Numbered from the stretch's first letter, positions 34,356-43,458 are shown. The stretch: 58,505 nt of DNA from CAYQQK01 sp964420065 (GCA_964420065.1 CAYQQK010000013.1:1-58505), one strand, 5' to 3'. The notes: a model not told the origin generated them from the sequence alone. Translations and numbers: made by a program.

Positions 34356-35291
34356 ATGAACGGACGACGTCATCCTATCCTTTCCGCGGGGCTCGTCTTG
34401 ATCCTGATCGCGGCCCTGCTTTTGCTGACCTCCTGCGGGGCGCGAAAAGCCGGGTATGATCAAGCCGCCTCCCCCAGCGCCTTCCTGCCGCAGCAAGAAG
34501 ATTACAACGAGTCGGTCAGCGATTTTGAAGGCGGGCGGGAAATTGCCGGCAGCGGCGGAGAAAGCGCCGTCCCCCGCTACCGCATTCGTACCGGCTCGCT
34601 GGAACTGACGGTGCCGGTAACCCGGGAAACAGTAGCAGAAGTCACCAAGATCGCCGACGGCGCCGGCGGGTATGTTAGCGACTCCTATATCTATACGGTC
34701 AAGGAAGACCTTTACCATGCCAACTTGACCCTGCGCGTGCCGGAAAACCGGTTTGACGCGGTAATGGAACAGTTGCAAGGTTTGGGCAAGTTTACCGATG
34801 TCAGAACCGGGGACGACGATGTGACCATGTCCTACCTGGACATGGAAGCACGCCTCGAAACCCTGGAAGCACAGGAAGTACGGCTGCGGGAGCTGCTGGG
34901 GCGGGCGGAAACGGTCGCCGATCTGCTGGATGTGGAACGCGAACTGCAGCGGGTACGCCTCGAGATCGAATCGCTTTCGACACAATTCAAGTACCTGCAG
35001 GACCAGGTTCGTTTGGCCACGATCACCGTCGGCATCCGGGAAGAACAGATTTCCACAACCACCGTCACCCCGGCGCCGTTCGCCAACCTGGGCGCACGGA
35101 TGAAAACGGGGTTGGTCCGCAGTATCAATTTTATCCTTTCCGCCATAGCCGGGATCGCAATCGTCCTGGTGGCCTTGCTGCCCGTGGCGGTTATCCTCGG
35201 CCTGGCCGCCCTGGTGCTCCGGTTCATTATCAGCCGTTTCGGCCGGAGGCGGCGCGGTCCCACCCCGCCTCCCGCAAACAACGGATCGTAA
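34356..35291 (+). CDS. DUF4349 lipoprotein
   Basis: A 311-residue protein with a lipoprotein signal (ILSAGLVLILIAALLLLTSC, Cys at about 28), then the DUF4349 domain about 70-295: RIRTGSLELTVPVTRETVAEV, TLRVPENRFDAVMEQLQGLG, a coiled-coil part (MEARLETLEAQEVRLRELL, LLDVERELQRVRLEIESL) and a C-terminal membrane helix (INFILSAIAGIAIVLVALLPVAVILGLAALVLRFI) followed by RFGRRRRG. Proteins of this type sit in the cell envelope; function unknown. GGAAAAAGGAGATGAGG precedes the start. A GC-rich hairpin follows the stop. Confidence 0.88.
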   Translation: MNGRRHPILSAGLVLILIAALLLLTSCGARKAGYDQAASPSAFLPQQEDYNESVSDFEGGREIAGSGGESAVPRYRIRTGSLELTVPVTRETVAEVTKIADGAGGYVSDSYIYTVKEDLYHANLTLRVPENRFDAVMEQLQGLGKFTDVRTGDDDVTMSYLDMEARLETLEAQEVRLRELLGRAETVADLLDVERELQRVRLEIESLSTQFKYLQDQVRLATITVGIREEQISTTTVTPAPFANLGARMKTGLVRSINFILSAIAGIAIVLVALLPVAVILGLAALVLRFIISRFGRRRRGPTPPPANNGS

Positions 35292-35304
35292 AGCCGGCCG
35301 CTCT

Positions 35305-35345
35305 GCGGCGGGGGCCGGCCGCGACCGGCCCCCGCCGCATCATCT
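35305..35345 (+). terminator. GC-rich terminator after the DUF4349 gene
   Basis: GCGGCGGGGGCCGG (35305-35318) and CCGGCCCCCGCCGC (35325-35338) form a perfect 14-bp stem with a 6-nt loop, followed by only a weak T tail (ATCATCTTGTT). Confidence 0.6.
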
Positions 35346-35398
35346 TGTTCGGCACAGCTTCAAACTCGAGCCGGCCGGCAATGGGCTTGCATATTTTA

Positions 35399-35575
35399 TT
35401 ACCTCTCACGGCGGAACATGATCAAGCGCGTCCATATCGTGATCAAGAGCAGGCTGACCAGCGACGGCAGCACCAAATAAAAAATGACCGGATCGGATCC
35501 GGCCATGAACAGTTCTTCCGGCAGGTACAACAACCGATTTCGAACCAGCACCACCGCAAATTCAATCACAGCCAT
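35399..35575 (-). CDS. Small single-span membrane protein (58 aa)
   Basis: The minus-strand frame from ATG 35575 to TAA 35399 encodes 58 residues: MAVIEFAVVLVRNRLLYLPEE, then a clear membrane segment (VIFYLVLPSLVSLLLITIW) and a basic end (MFRRER). No strong ribosome binding site is visible, so it may be chance, but the hydrophobic segment and positive C-terminus are like real small membrane proteins. It lies downstream of the LCP gene on the same strand. Confidence 0.45.
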   Translation of the reverse strand: MAVIEFAVVLVRNRLLYLPEELFMAGSDPVIFYLVLPSLVSLLLITIWTRLIMFRRER

Positions 35576-35648
35576 CGCGTATTTCGCCAGTATTTTGCAA
35601 ATTCCTGCACTTGCAAAACGTAAATTTTATTAAAGGTATTTTAACAGG

Positions 35649-36977
35649 CTAACCGACGGAATGGCTTCCGCCGTCATCCCCGGGATTTTCCCCCGGCCCC
35701 TCCCCTCCGCCCCAACCATTCTCTTCGTCTTCATCCTCGTCCTCGTAATCCTCTTCCCACCACGGTTCATCCTCTTCCGGCTCCTCGTCTTCCGGAAACT
35801 CCGGCTCGTCCCCTGCGAGGCCCGGCCACTGTTCCGCCATGCCGGGTTCAACTTCACTCCCCTCTTCCCCCTCAACCTCATGCCCGGGGCTGGGTTCAAC
35901 GGTTTCGATTACCGGAGGCCGCCGCGGCCCCGGCAGGTTGATCTGAGGCCGCTCGGCTACCGTCACCCCGAAAATCGCCTCGATCACCTCTACCCGTTCC
36001 TTCTCGTTAATCACCCAGTAAGAAACATCGATCTCGCCCTGGGGGCCCCACTGGCCGAAACCGGGCATAACGTAAGATTTGATATCCTCCGCATCGACCT
36101 CGTTGCCGTAAAGGGCCAGCGCGGCGATCTGGTTCAAACCGAGGTTGGTGTGCACCGTTTCGGTCAGGGAGCGATAGACCTGGGGCAACTTGACCAATTT
36201 TCCGGCTTTCTTGAGCTGTTTGAAGGTGGCGATGAGCAGCTTCTGCTGGCGTTCGGCCCGCCCGACGTCGGCCCCGACCCCGCGATAGCGCGCATAGGAC
36301 AGGTATTCCGCCCCACTCAGAACCTTGATCCCCTTCGGCACCACCAACTGCCCGTTGGTCTCGTAAATATTCAGGTCAACATCGTATTCGATGCCGCCAA
36401 GCTTATCCACGATCTCAACTACCCCATCCATATCCACCGTAAAATAGTAGTGGATCGGTACGCCTCCCAAAAGTTCCTCCACGGTTTTGAGCACCGTCTT
36501 GATCCCGTTGTCGTACCGTTCCTCCTTTTTCAGGCCGGAGGCCTCATGACCGTACATGAAGGAGTGATTGATCTTATCGTGGGCGTTCGTCCCGGCAATA
36601 AGCACGTAGCTGTCCCGGGGGATGCTCAGCAAATTGATCTTGCCGCTGCGAAAATTGACCGAGGCGATCAAGATCGTATCGGGGCGGTAAAGCTGATAGA
36701 TCCGGTCCCGCGAAGCGGTGCGGTCAAACCCGAGCAGCGCGAAATTGATCACGTCCTTATCGAAATTGTGGGCGATATCGGTTAATTCATCCCCGTTCTT
36801 CACTTCGGGCTTGGACGGCTGTAGCACCTTCAGCGGATCCCGCAGATGTTTTAAATAGAGACCGCCGCCGAACAAAAGGACCACCGTGACGGCGAGGATT
36901 ACCAGTAAAATGTGTTTTTTCCGGCTTTTCTTTGAGCCCGGCTTTGTTTGTTTCTGTTTTTTCTTGTTCTCTGCCAT
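35649..36977 (-). CDS. LytR-CpsA-Psr (LCP) family protein
   Basis: A 442-residue membrane-anchored enzyme of the type that transfers undecaprenyl-linked glycopolymers to peptidoglycan. A Lys-rich start precedes a membrane helix (about residues 23-42). The LCP domain (about 75-315) shows NFALLGFDRTASRDRIYQLYRPDTILIASVNFRSGKINLLSIPRDSYV, INHSFMYGHEASG and LSYARYRGVGADVGRAERQQKLL with the conserved Arg/Asp residues. The last 90 residues are a very acidic low-complexity tail (EDEEPEEDEPWWEEDYEDEDEDEENG), unusual for the family. It follows the O-antigen-ligase gene and could attach the island's glycan to the wall. Confidence 0.9.
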   Translation of the reverse strand: MAENKKKQKQTKPGSKKSRKKHILLVILAVTVVLLFGGGLYLKHLRDPLKVLQPSKPEVKNGDELTDIAHNFDKDVINFALLGFDRTASRDRIYQLYRPDTILIASVNFRSGKINLLSIPRDSYVLIAGTNAHDKINHSFMYGHEASGLKKEERYDNGIKTVLKTVEELLGGVPIHYYFTVDMDGVVEIVDKLGGIEYDVDLNIYETNGQLVVPKGIKVLSGAEYLSYARYRGVGADVGRAERQQKLLIATFKQLKKAGKLVKLPQVYRSLTETVHTNLGLNQIAALALYGNEVDAEDIKSYVMPGFGQWGPQGEIDVSYWVINEKERVEVIEAIFGVTVAERPQINLPGPRRPPVIETVEPSPGHEVEGEEGSEVEPGMAEQWPGLAGDEPEFPEDEEPEEDEPWWEEDYEDEDEDEENGWGGGEGPGENPGDDGGSHSVG

Positions 36978-37064
36978 CCGTTTCCACCTTCCCGGTTAAC
37001 CCCGTCTCCAAAACGACCCGTCACACCGCCCCTCGGTTCCGCCGCAAGTAAAATAATGCCCCCC

Positions 37065-39878
37065 CTACCCCCCCGCCGCCTCGGACGTCGCCATCTGTGC
37101 CAATAAATCCTGCGCCTCCCGGTAATGCTCGTCCGTCTCCCGCACCCGTTCCAGGTGAAGGCGGGCCGGACCGGTTTCACCGAGCAGGAAAAACGCCCGC
37201 CCCCGGTAATAGTCGAGCAGCGCCGCTTCCCCGTGAAAAGTACTCATCTTCTCCGCCAGGCCCGGAATCTGCCGCAAGTAGACGGCCGCCCGCTCTTCCT
37301 CCCCCGCTTCAAGATAATAGGCAGCCAGATCGAGCCGAGCCTGCGCCAGGCGGGCATAGTGATCCTTGACCAGAGGGTTCAGCTCGATCAGGCGATCCAT
37401 GTAAGCCAGCCCCTCCTCCTCGAAACCGCACCGGAGCAGCAACTGCCCGTAAAGATAATTGGCAGCGGCATCGTACGGCGCCATCTCCTGCGCCCGGCGG
37501 GCCAGTTCCAGCCCCTCCAGCAGCAACCCAGCGGCCGCTTCCGGATCCTTTGCGGCCGTCCGGTCCGCAACCTGAGTATACACCATCGCGAGCATAAAAT
37601 AACTCTCTCCCTGCCACGGATCCCAGCGCGCCGCTTGGCGCAGCAGGGCCACCGTTTCCGGAATCCTGTTTTCCGCGGCCCGCGCCGCCGCCTCCCCCCG
37701 CAAACGGTAACTGCAGAAAAGGGACCAGGAGAGCGCCGTCAGGATCGCGGCCGCCAGCAGGCCCGCCAGGCCAAACCGCCAGGCCGTCCCGGGCGCACCC
37801 GCCTTCCTGCGCCGCCGCGACCGCCCCCCGGCTCGGCCCCGATCCGCCTCCTTCGCCCCCAGACCCGCGCCCACGCCGAGCAGGATGAACAGAAAAATAT
37901 TCACCGCACCGAGGGAAAGATCGTAATCGATCGCGCTGTGGACGCCGATCGTCACAGCGGAAATGAAAGCCGCGAGCCGGTGCGTCCGCGCCGCAGCCGC
38001 TCCGCCGTCGCCGGCGCGGCTGAAACGCCAAAAATCGCGCAGCACAAAAAACCATAGTCCGAGGTAGGCAAGCAGGGCAAAAAGCCCGGCTTCGACCCAG
38101 AGCTGCAGGTAGTGACAATGCACCTCGGAAGTCCAGTAGGGCCTGTCCTGGTAGGTCAGGTAGAGCGCTTTCCAGCCGCCCCCGCCCGCGCCCAAAAGAG
38201 GGCGATCGCCGATCATCCGCCAGGCCAGGCGGTAATGATCCAGGCGCAGCACCGCCGCCACCCGGTCCCCGAAAGAAAAGATACGGCGGTAAAAAGCTTC
38301 GGGCAGAAGCCGGTTCCAGGTAAAATCGAGCCTGGTTTTTTGGCCGCCGCCTTCAAGGAGCCCGTGCCGCGCCGTGACCGCGGTCCCCGCCTCCCCGCCA
38401 TAAACCCTTATTTCCAGCCGGCGGCTGTCCGCCGGCGCGGTAAACGTAAACCGCTGTTCCTGCCATCCCGCCGTCGGCCCGCCGTGGTGATCGAGAACGG
38501 TTGTCAGCGCGTAATCCGCGCCCCCGCTCCGCACCAGCAGCCGCCAGGCTTGGACCGGTTTCGGACCGGTTTCGGGTTTTATTTCCGGAGCCGCGCCGCC
38601 GGACGCCGCCTCCGGCCCGGCGTTCACCTCCAGAGAAAGGGTGTAGGCGACGCCCCCCCCGGCCCGGTCGATCACCTGATCCAGGTACGGCCGCCCCCTG
38701 GCGTCATCGCTCCCGGAAAGATGCAGCGGCGCACCAAGCCGCCGGGCCACTACCCCCGCCCCCAGGCCCGTCGCGATCAGAACGAGGGCCGCTCCCGCCG
38801 CCAAAATAATAGTGCGCCGGCGCCGCTCCAGCCCGAGAAATGTTTCGAGCGGAAAAGTAAGCGCGGCGGCCGCCGCCGGCGCGAGCGCGATCAAGCCCCA
38901 CGCCGCCAAAACCGCCTCCGCGCGCAAAGCCCGGTCCAGAAAAAGGCCCGTCCCGACGCCCGTCAGGGCGACCAGGAGCAGAAACGACAGCAACCGCGCC
39001 CGGTTGGCGGCCCCTGCCGCCAGAAGCATCACCGCCGCCAGGACGGGCCAGAGCAGCCAGGTTCCCCGCGACAGCGTCAAAACAGCGGCCGTCAAAAACA
39101 ACGCCGCCGCCGCGTTGTAGAAGGCACGCCGGCGGACCCGTTCCGCGCCCAGACCCAGGGCCAGGGCCAGGAAAGCGGCGGCGCCAAGGTAGGCCGCGGC
39201 GGCGTTGGCGTAGCCCAGGGTAGTCCAGAGCCGCCCGTCGACATAAACCCGGGCCGTTTTCAACACGCCCGTGGCCGCGCCGAGGCTGCCCAGCGTCATC
39301 AGCAGCGCCGCCGCGAGCAGAGCATGCAGTAAAACCGCGGCCCAGGAAACCCCGGCCGCCGTCCCGCCGGCCTCGCCCCGGCCGTCTTCCGTCGCCGCTG
39401 CGGCCGGCCCGCGGCGGCGGCCGAGATCGGCCGCGAGCATGAACAGGGCCAGGCAATTCAAGACCTTCAACAGCTCGCCCACGGCCGCCCGGCGATCGAC
39501 CGCGCCGAAAATGGCCAGGCCGTAGCAGAGCGCCATTACCAGCAGGCAGCAGAGCGGCGGCAGCCCGGTGAAACCACTTTCCCGGCGCAGCAGGCGCGCC
39601 GCCCACCAGGCGCCAAAAAGGGCAAACGTGAAACCGTGCCAGATCAAAAGATCGGCAGGGCGAAATATCCCTTCGCGAAACGGGGCGGCCAGGGCCAACG
39701 CGACGGTTAAAACCAGAACCGCCAGCAGCAAGCCGCTCCCGATTTTTTCGGCGGGGGGAAGCGCCTTGCGGGAAAGCGCCGGCGCTGTTCCGGGCTTTGT
39801 CCCGCCGGCCCCTTTGCCGGAAGCCGGTTTCCGGACCAGGGTGAAAACCTCCCTTAAAAATAAATCATTGTGCCGCAC
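37065..39878 (-). CDS. O-antigen ligase/polymerase-like membrane protein with TPR tail
   Basis: A 937-residue protein. From about residue 50 to 700 there are many membrane helices; the Wzy_C/ligase region is seen at RLAWRMIGDRPLLGAGGGGWKALYLTYQ and SEVHCHYLQLWVEAGLFALLAYLGLWFFVL, with a large external part (about 385-540). Residues about 740-930 are TPR-like helices (LLRQAARWDPWQGESYFMLAMVYTQV, AANYLYGQLLLRCGFEEEGLAYMDRLIELNP). The GTG at 39878 has no ribosome binding site, while a perfect AAGGGAGG lies just before codon 14 (CTG, 39839), so the true start is uncertain. Very GC-rich; alanine-rich. Confidence 0.85.
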   Translation of the reverse strand: MRHNDLFLREVFTLVRKPASGKGAGGTKPGTAPALSRKALPPAEKIGSGLLLAVLVLTVALALAAPFREGIFRPADLLIWHGFTFALFGAWWAARLLRRESGFTGLPPLCCLLVMALCYGLAIFGAVDRRAAVGELLKVLNCLALFMLAADLGRRRGPAAAATEDGRGEAGGTAAGVSWAAVLLHALLAAALLMTLGSLGAATGVLKTARVYVDGRLWTTLGYANAAAAYLGAAAFLALALGLGAERVRRRAFYNAAAALFLTAAVLTLSRGTWLLWPVLAAVMLLAAGAANRARLLSFLLLVALTGVGTGLFLDRALRAEAVLAAWGLIALAPAAAAALTFPLETFLGLERRRRTIILAAGAALVLIATGLGAGVVARRLGAPLHLSGSDDARGRPYLDQVIDRAGGGVAYTLSLEVNAGPEAASGGAAPEIKPETGPKPVQAWRLLVRSGGADYALTTVLDHHGGPTAGWQEQRFTFTAPADSRRLEIRVYGGEAGTAVTARHGLLEGGGQKTRLDFTWNRLLPEAFYRRIFSFGDRVAAVLRLDHYRLAWRMIGDRPLLGAGGGGWKALYLTYQDRPYWTSEVHCHYLQLWVEAGLFALLAYLGLWFFVLRDFWRFSRAGDGGAAAARTHRLAAFISAVTIGVHSAIDYDLSLGAVNIFLFILLGVGAGLGAKEADRGRAGGRSRRRRKAGAPGTAWRFGLAGLLAAAILTALSWSLFCSYRLRGEAAARAAENRIPETVALLRQAARWDPWQGESYFMLAMVYTQVADRTAAKDPEAAAGLLLEGLELARRAQEMAPYDAAANYLYGQLLLRCGFEEEGLAYMDRLIELNPLVKDHYARLAQARLDLAAYYLEAGEEERAAVYLRQIPGLAEKMSTFHGEAALLDYYRGRAFFLLGETGPARLHLERVRETDEHYREAQDLLAQMATSEAAGG

Positions 39879-40130
39879 AAATATTCGACTTTCATCACCC
39901 AGATCCTTTAGAAAAAGCGCTAACTTGATCCGATGTTGACAGAAATCGGCTTTTCCGGCCGTGGCACAGGAGTTTGTCGTGGTGACGGAGCGTCAACTAT
40001 TTCCGGTCCGTTCAGAGGTTTGTGGCAACAGAGGAATCTCGATTTCAGGCGCCGCCGGGCTGCAACGCTGAAAACGGCAAGCCCCGGGGCCATTTTGCGG
40101 GCAGGCAGGTTCGGCAGAACTCCGGCCCTC

Positions 40131-41330
40131 TCATGGTTTCAATCGCGCCAGGTAAACATCCTTCCGGCCGGAACCGGGACTCTCATTCCAGCCGGTGACA
40201 ACATAATCGCCCTCCGCGGTCTGAATCGCGGCCAGGCCGGCCGCGTCCCCGGCGCCGCCGAAGATGGTCTCCCAGGCGAGCAAACCGTCCCGGTCGAAAC
40301 CGGCCAAGGCGATATGACGGTAGCCGTCCGGGCCGACCGCCTGCCCCAGGACCAGGTAGCCGTCCTCGCCGGCCGGTTGCACGGACAGCCCCAGGAACCG
40401 GTCGCTGCCGCCGGCATGCTTTTCCCACAGCACCTCCCCGGCATCGTCGATCCGCACCAGATAGACGCCGGTACCGCCCGTGGCGTAAGTAAAATACTGG
40501 CCGGCAATGGTATAACCGCCGTCTTCTTCCGGCCGGGCGAAAAAGCCGATCTCGTCTTCCGTCCCGCCGTAGATCCCTTCCCATTCCAGGCCGCCGCCGG
40601 CATCCACCTTCACCGCATAAACGTCCCGGTTCGCGCCCTCTTCCGCCTTTGTCCAGCCTACCGCCAAAAGACCGCCATCTCCGGCCGGCAGGACAAACTG
40701 ACCGCTGTTCTCCGCACCCCGCCCGAAGCGCCCTTCCCAGAGAGCATGTCCCGCCACGCCGGTCTTCAAAAGGTAAAGGTTGCTGCCGCCATCCGGCAGC
40801 TCGACCAGCCCGCAGACGGCGTAACCGCCCCTCCGATCCGGGACCACGCTGCGGGCACAAACGCTGTCCGCCCCGCCGTAAAACCGTTCCCACTGCGTCG
40901 CGCCGTCCGCACCGGTCTGAAGCAGATAAACTTTGCCCTCGTTCTCCCCCTCGCGCCGGCTCCGGCCGGCGGCAATGAAGCCGCCCGCGGCCGTTTGCTG
41001 CACGGCATAAACGGTGCTCCCGCCGCCGGAACCGTAGTCGCGCCGCCATTGCCGCACGCCGGCGGCGTCGGTACGCAGCAGGAACGGTTCCCCGGTCCCG
41101 TTGGGTTCCTCCGGGAAAGCCTGGCCGGCGATGATGAAACCGCCGTCGGCCGTCTGTTGCACCGCGTGCCCGGCGCCCCGGGGTTCCTCGCCGAAGGAAC
41201 GCTCCCAGGCCAGATTCAGCGGTTCCGGATCCGGTTCCACCGGCTCGCCCACGCTCACCACCGTACAGCCCGCCGCGCCGCACAGCGCCGCCCACAACAA
41301 CCATAACCAGATCAAAACCGCTCGCCGCAT
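40131..41330 (-). CDS. Lipoprotein with propeller-like repeats
   Basis: A 399-residue protein from ATG 41330 (AGAGGCGGGG upstream); the longer frame to 41534 is translated repeat. Signal: RRAVLIWLWLLWAALCGAAGC with a lipid-attachment-type Cys near residue 23. The rest repeats a unit of about 50 residues with GGYxxxG and LLxTDxxGxxxWxRxYGG patterns (for example TADGGFIIAGQAF, TAAGGFIAAGRSR, EDGGYTIAGQYF, EGDYVVTGW), typical of beta-propeller-like outer proteins. No enzymatic motif. It precedes the O-antigen-ligase gene by about 250 bp on the same strand. Confidence 0.75.
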   Translation of the reverse strand: MRRAVLIWLWLLWAALCGAAGCTVVSVGEPVEPDPEPLNLAWERSFGEEPRGAGHAVQQTADGGFIIAGQAFPEEPNGTGEPFLLRTDAAGVRQWRRDYGSGGGSTVYAVQQTAAGGFIAAGRSRREGENEGKVYLLQTGADGATQWERFYGGADSVCARSVVPDRRGGYAVCGLVELPDGGSNLYLLKTGVAGHALWEGRFGRGAENSGQFVLPAGDGGLLAVGWTKAEEGANRDVYAVKVDAGGGLEWEGIYGGTEDEIGFFARPEEDGGYTIAGQYFTYATGGTGVYLVRIDDAGEVLWEKHAGGSDRFLGLSVQPAGEDGYLVLGQAVGPDGYRHIALAGFDRDGLLAWETIFGGAGDAAGLAAIQTAEGDYVVTGWNESPGSGRKDVYLARLKP

Positions 41331-41380
41331 CTGCACCCGACCCCGCCTCTGAACCGGCATTAAAATGGTAAGTACAAATT

Positions 41381-41505
41381 CTCCCCTCCCCCCCCGATCC
41401 CCTCCTTGATCCCCCTCCCCCGCAAGGGGGGGAGGGGTTGGGGTGGGGGGGCTCTCCTCCCTCCCCCCTCGCGGGGGAGGGGTTGGGGTGGGGGGGTCTC
41501 TCCTC
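41381..41505. repeat. C/G-rich palindromic repeats, two to three units
   Basis: Units at 41413-41450 (CCCCCTCCCCCGCAAGGGGGGGAGGGG) and 41458-41495 are near copies. They lie between the lipoprotein gene and the CWB2 tandem duplication and add a false Pro-rich N-terminus to the lipoprotein frame. Confidence 0.75.
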
Positions 41506-41527
41506 CAGCTTCCTGCCTCCTGATCAT

Positions 41528-41556
41528 TTGACATCTTTGTTAAGTTTCGTTAATAT
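41528..41556 (+). promoter_or_regulatory. Consensus sigma-A promoter of CWB2 gene 1
   Basis: TTGACA (41528-41533), a 17-bp spacer and TAATAT (41551-41556). The transcript would carry a leader of about 270 nt before the ATG at 41835. Confidence 0.85.
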
Positions 41557-41562
41557 ATTCAT

Positions 41563-41834
41563 GGTAGCGGCAACGCCTCCGCCCGGCGTCAATCACTGTC
41601 AACCGGTGTTTGAAAAGGACGTAAACGGGCGGGGCCGATAATTAATTATTTTTAACATCTTGGCAGGTATTTTCCGCCTGACGGCGAAAAGTAAAGTTGT
41701 CTGTGATAATTTATGGAAAAAAAGGAGGAGGTAAACCGCAAAAGAGGCGGAAGATCGGTTTTCAATAAACGCAGTGCAACGTAAGATTAAGCAGGTCAAG
41801 TAGAGCCTATGATCAAAAGGAGGATTTTTCAAAC
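41563..41834 (+). promoter_or_regulatory. Long structured 5' leader of CWB2 gene 1
   Basis: The untranslated leader can fold into a three-part hairpin: CTCCGCCCG (41577-41585) with CGGGCGGGG (41626-41634), GCGTC (41586-41590) with GACGT (41618-41622) and CACTG (41594-41598) with CGGTG (41604-41608). A second small stem CGCC/GGCG is at 41675-41686. The end has AAAAGGAGGA as ribosome binding site. It does not match a riboswitch class that I know. Confidence 0.5.
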
Positions 41835-43409
41835 ATGGCAAAACGCCGTATTGTAGTTCTGGCCATCGTGGCCCTGATGCTGCTCACCCCGCTCATGGCC
41901 TCGGCGGCGGCGATCACCTGGAAGGACAAAAACCTTGAGAACGCCGTTCGGGACGCGCTGGTACTGGATGAAGAAACGCCGGTCAGCGAACAGGATATGC
42001 GCCTGCTCAAAGTCCTACAGGCATCAGAATGGAAATTGCCCGACGACAAAGAAGTTGTTCGCAACCTGCACGGCCTGCAGTTTGCGACTAATCTGAAAAA
42101 ACTGGGACTCGCCGGCAACTATATCGCCGACCTGGCCCCGATCGCCAACCTCGATCTGGAGTACCTGGACATTCGGGGAAATAACGATTCTTTTTATAAG
42201 AACGAGGGGAAAGACGGCTTCTCCTACAACCCGAGCAACCCGCAGATGGTCATCCTGAACGATCTGCAAGAGCGCGGCGCGGTCGTGCTCCATAACGGCG
42301 CGGTCAAACGCATCAGCGGCGCGGACCGTTACAACACCGCCATCCGCATCTGGCAGAACTGGAATTACAAGGATGAGAATATCACCTTCGGAGATGACCA
42401 CAAGTTTGAACTAAAAAATAATGTGGAAGGCATCTTCCTCGCCCGGGGCGACGACTACGCCGACGCCCTCTGCGGCGTGCCCCTGGCTTACAAGAAAGAT
42501 ATGCCAATTCTGCTCACCCAGAGCAATTCCTTGAACGCAGATCTGAAAAAGCAGATCACCGCCTATGTTAAAGAATCCAAAGTTACCTATTTCGAAATTA
42601 ACGTCCTCGGCGGCGAAGTGGCGGTTTCCCCGGCAGTCGTGAACGAGATCATCTACCACCTCGAGACCGAATTTGCCGGCCTCGATGTCAAACAGTACCG
42701 TTATGGCGGCGCGGATAGGTTTGCCACCTCCGTCGCCATCGCCAAGGAACTGCTTGGAAAAACCTATAATGGAGACGTAAACGCGATCTTTGCCAATGGT
42801 CGCAACTTCCCCGACGCCCTGGCCGCCGCTCCCTATGCAGCCATGGCTTATGAGGAAACTCCCACCCCGATCTTGCTCGTCGAACCGGACAGCATCCCCG
42901 CCACGATCAAGACCTACCTGACCACAAACTATAACAGTGATGACAAGTGGGGTATCGGGGACATCGCCGACACAGCCGTCGTCGCCGGCGGCCCCGCCGC
43001 GGTCAGCGAAAAAGTGATCAGCGACCTTTACGCCCTGCGTTGCCGTTACGGCGGTAAAGACAACAAGGTCTTTGATGATGCTACCACTGCCAAGGATATT
43101 ACCCGCGTCTGGGGTGCCGACCGCTACGAAACTGCGGTCGAACTGGCAAAGTACTATGAACATGCAGATCGCTTGAATCTTGACGTAACCGATTATTATG
43201 TCGCCACCGGCGAAAACTTTGCCGACGCCCTCACCGGAGCCTGGCTCGCTGCAAATGATGAAACCGGCATTTTGCTCGTGAAGCCAAACGCCGTCCCGGC
43301 CAAAGTGGCAGACAAGATCAGGGATAAAGGACTGGATCTGTACATCCTCGGCGGCGAGAACGCGGTCACCCGCCACAACGCCGTCCTGCTTTACAACCTG
43401 GCCCGCTAA
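41835..43409 (+). CDS. Secreted surface protein with three CWB2 repeats (copy 1)
   Basis: A 524-residue exported protein. Signal peptide 1-25 (KRRIVVLAIVALMLLTPLMASA). Residues 28-130 form an LRR-like domain (LENAVRDALVLDEETPVSEQDMRLLKVL, LHGLQFATNLKKLGLAGNYIADLAPIANL). Then three CWB2 repeats (about 155-250, 262-375, 385-520), each with GADRYxTA..., FADAL/YADALxGxPLA and a VxxLGGxxAVS-type end. CWB2 binds wall polysaccharide anionic polymers and non-covalently anchors S-layer proteins. ATG has AAAAGGAGGA 10 nt before. An intrinsic terminator follows. It is nearly the same as copy 2, with differences gathered in short patches. Confidence 0.92.
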   Translation: MAKRRIVVLAIVALMLLTPLMASAAAITWKDKNLENAVRDALVLDEETPVSEQDMRLLKVLQASEWKLPDDKEVVRNLHGLQFATNLKKLGLAGNYIADLAPIANLDLEYLDIRGNNDSFYKNEGKDGFSYNPSNPQMVILNDLQERGAVVLHNGAVKRISGADRYNTAIRIWQNWNYKDENITFGDDHKFELKNNVEGIFLARGDDYADALCGVPLAYKKDMPILLTQSNSLNADLKKQITAYVKESKVTYFEINVLGGEVAVSPAVVNEIIYHLETEFAGLDVKQYRYGGADRFATSVAIAKELLGKTYNGDVNAIFANGRNFPDALAAAPYAAMAYEETPTPILLVEPDSIPATIKTYLTTNYNSDDKWGIGDIADTAVVAGGPAAVSEKVISDLYALRCRYGGKDNKVFDDATTAKDITRVWGADRYETAVELAKYYEHADRLNLDVTDYYVATGENFADALTGAWLAANDETGILLVKPNAVPAKVADKIRDKGLDLYILGGENAVTRHNAVLLYNLAR

Positions 43410-43458
43410 CAGCGCTTTCGGGATAACAACCCGAAAAACCTGAACGAACCGACAAACG

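Noticed and set aside
39879..40130. Structured RNA between the lipoprotein and O-antigen-ligase genes
   Set aside because: Some short pairings exist but I could not draw a convincing fold and no known class matches.
37125..41306. Long plus-strand frames opposite the O-antigen-ligase and lipoprotein genes
   Set aside because: They are antisense shadows in GC-rich DNA with Arg/Pro/Gly-rich products and no domains.
41331..41534. N-terminal extension of the propeller-like lipoprotein
   Set aside because: Translated repeats; the signal sequence starts at 41330.
41563..41834. Cyclic-di-GMP or cyclic-di-AMP riboswitch in the CWB2 leader
   Set aside because: Conserved core words of these classes are not visible; only a general fold can be proposed.
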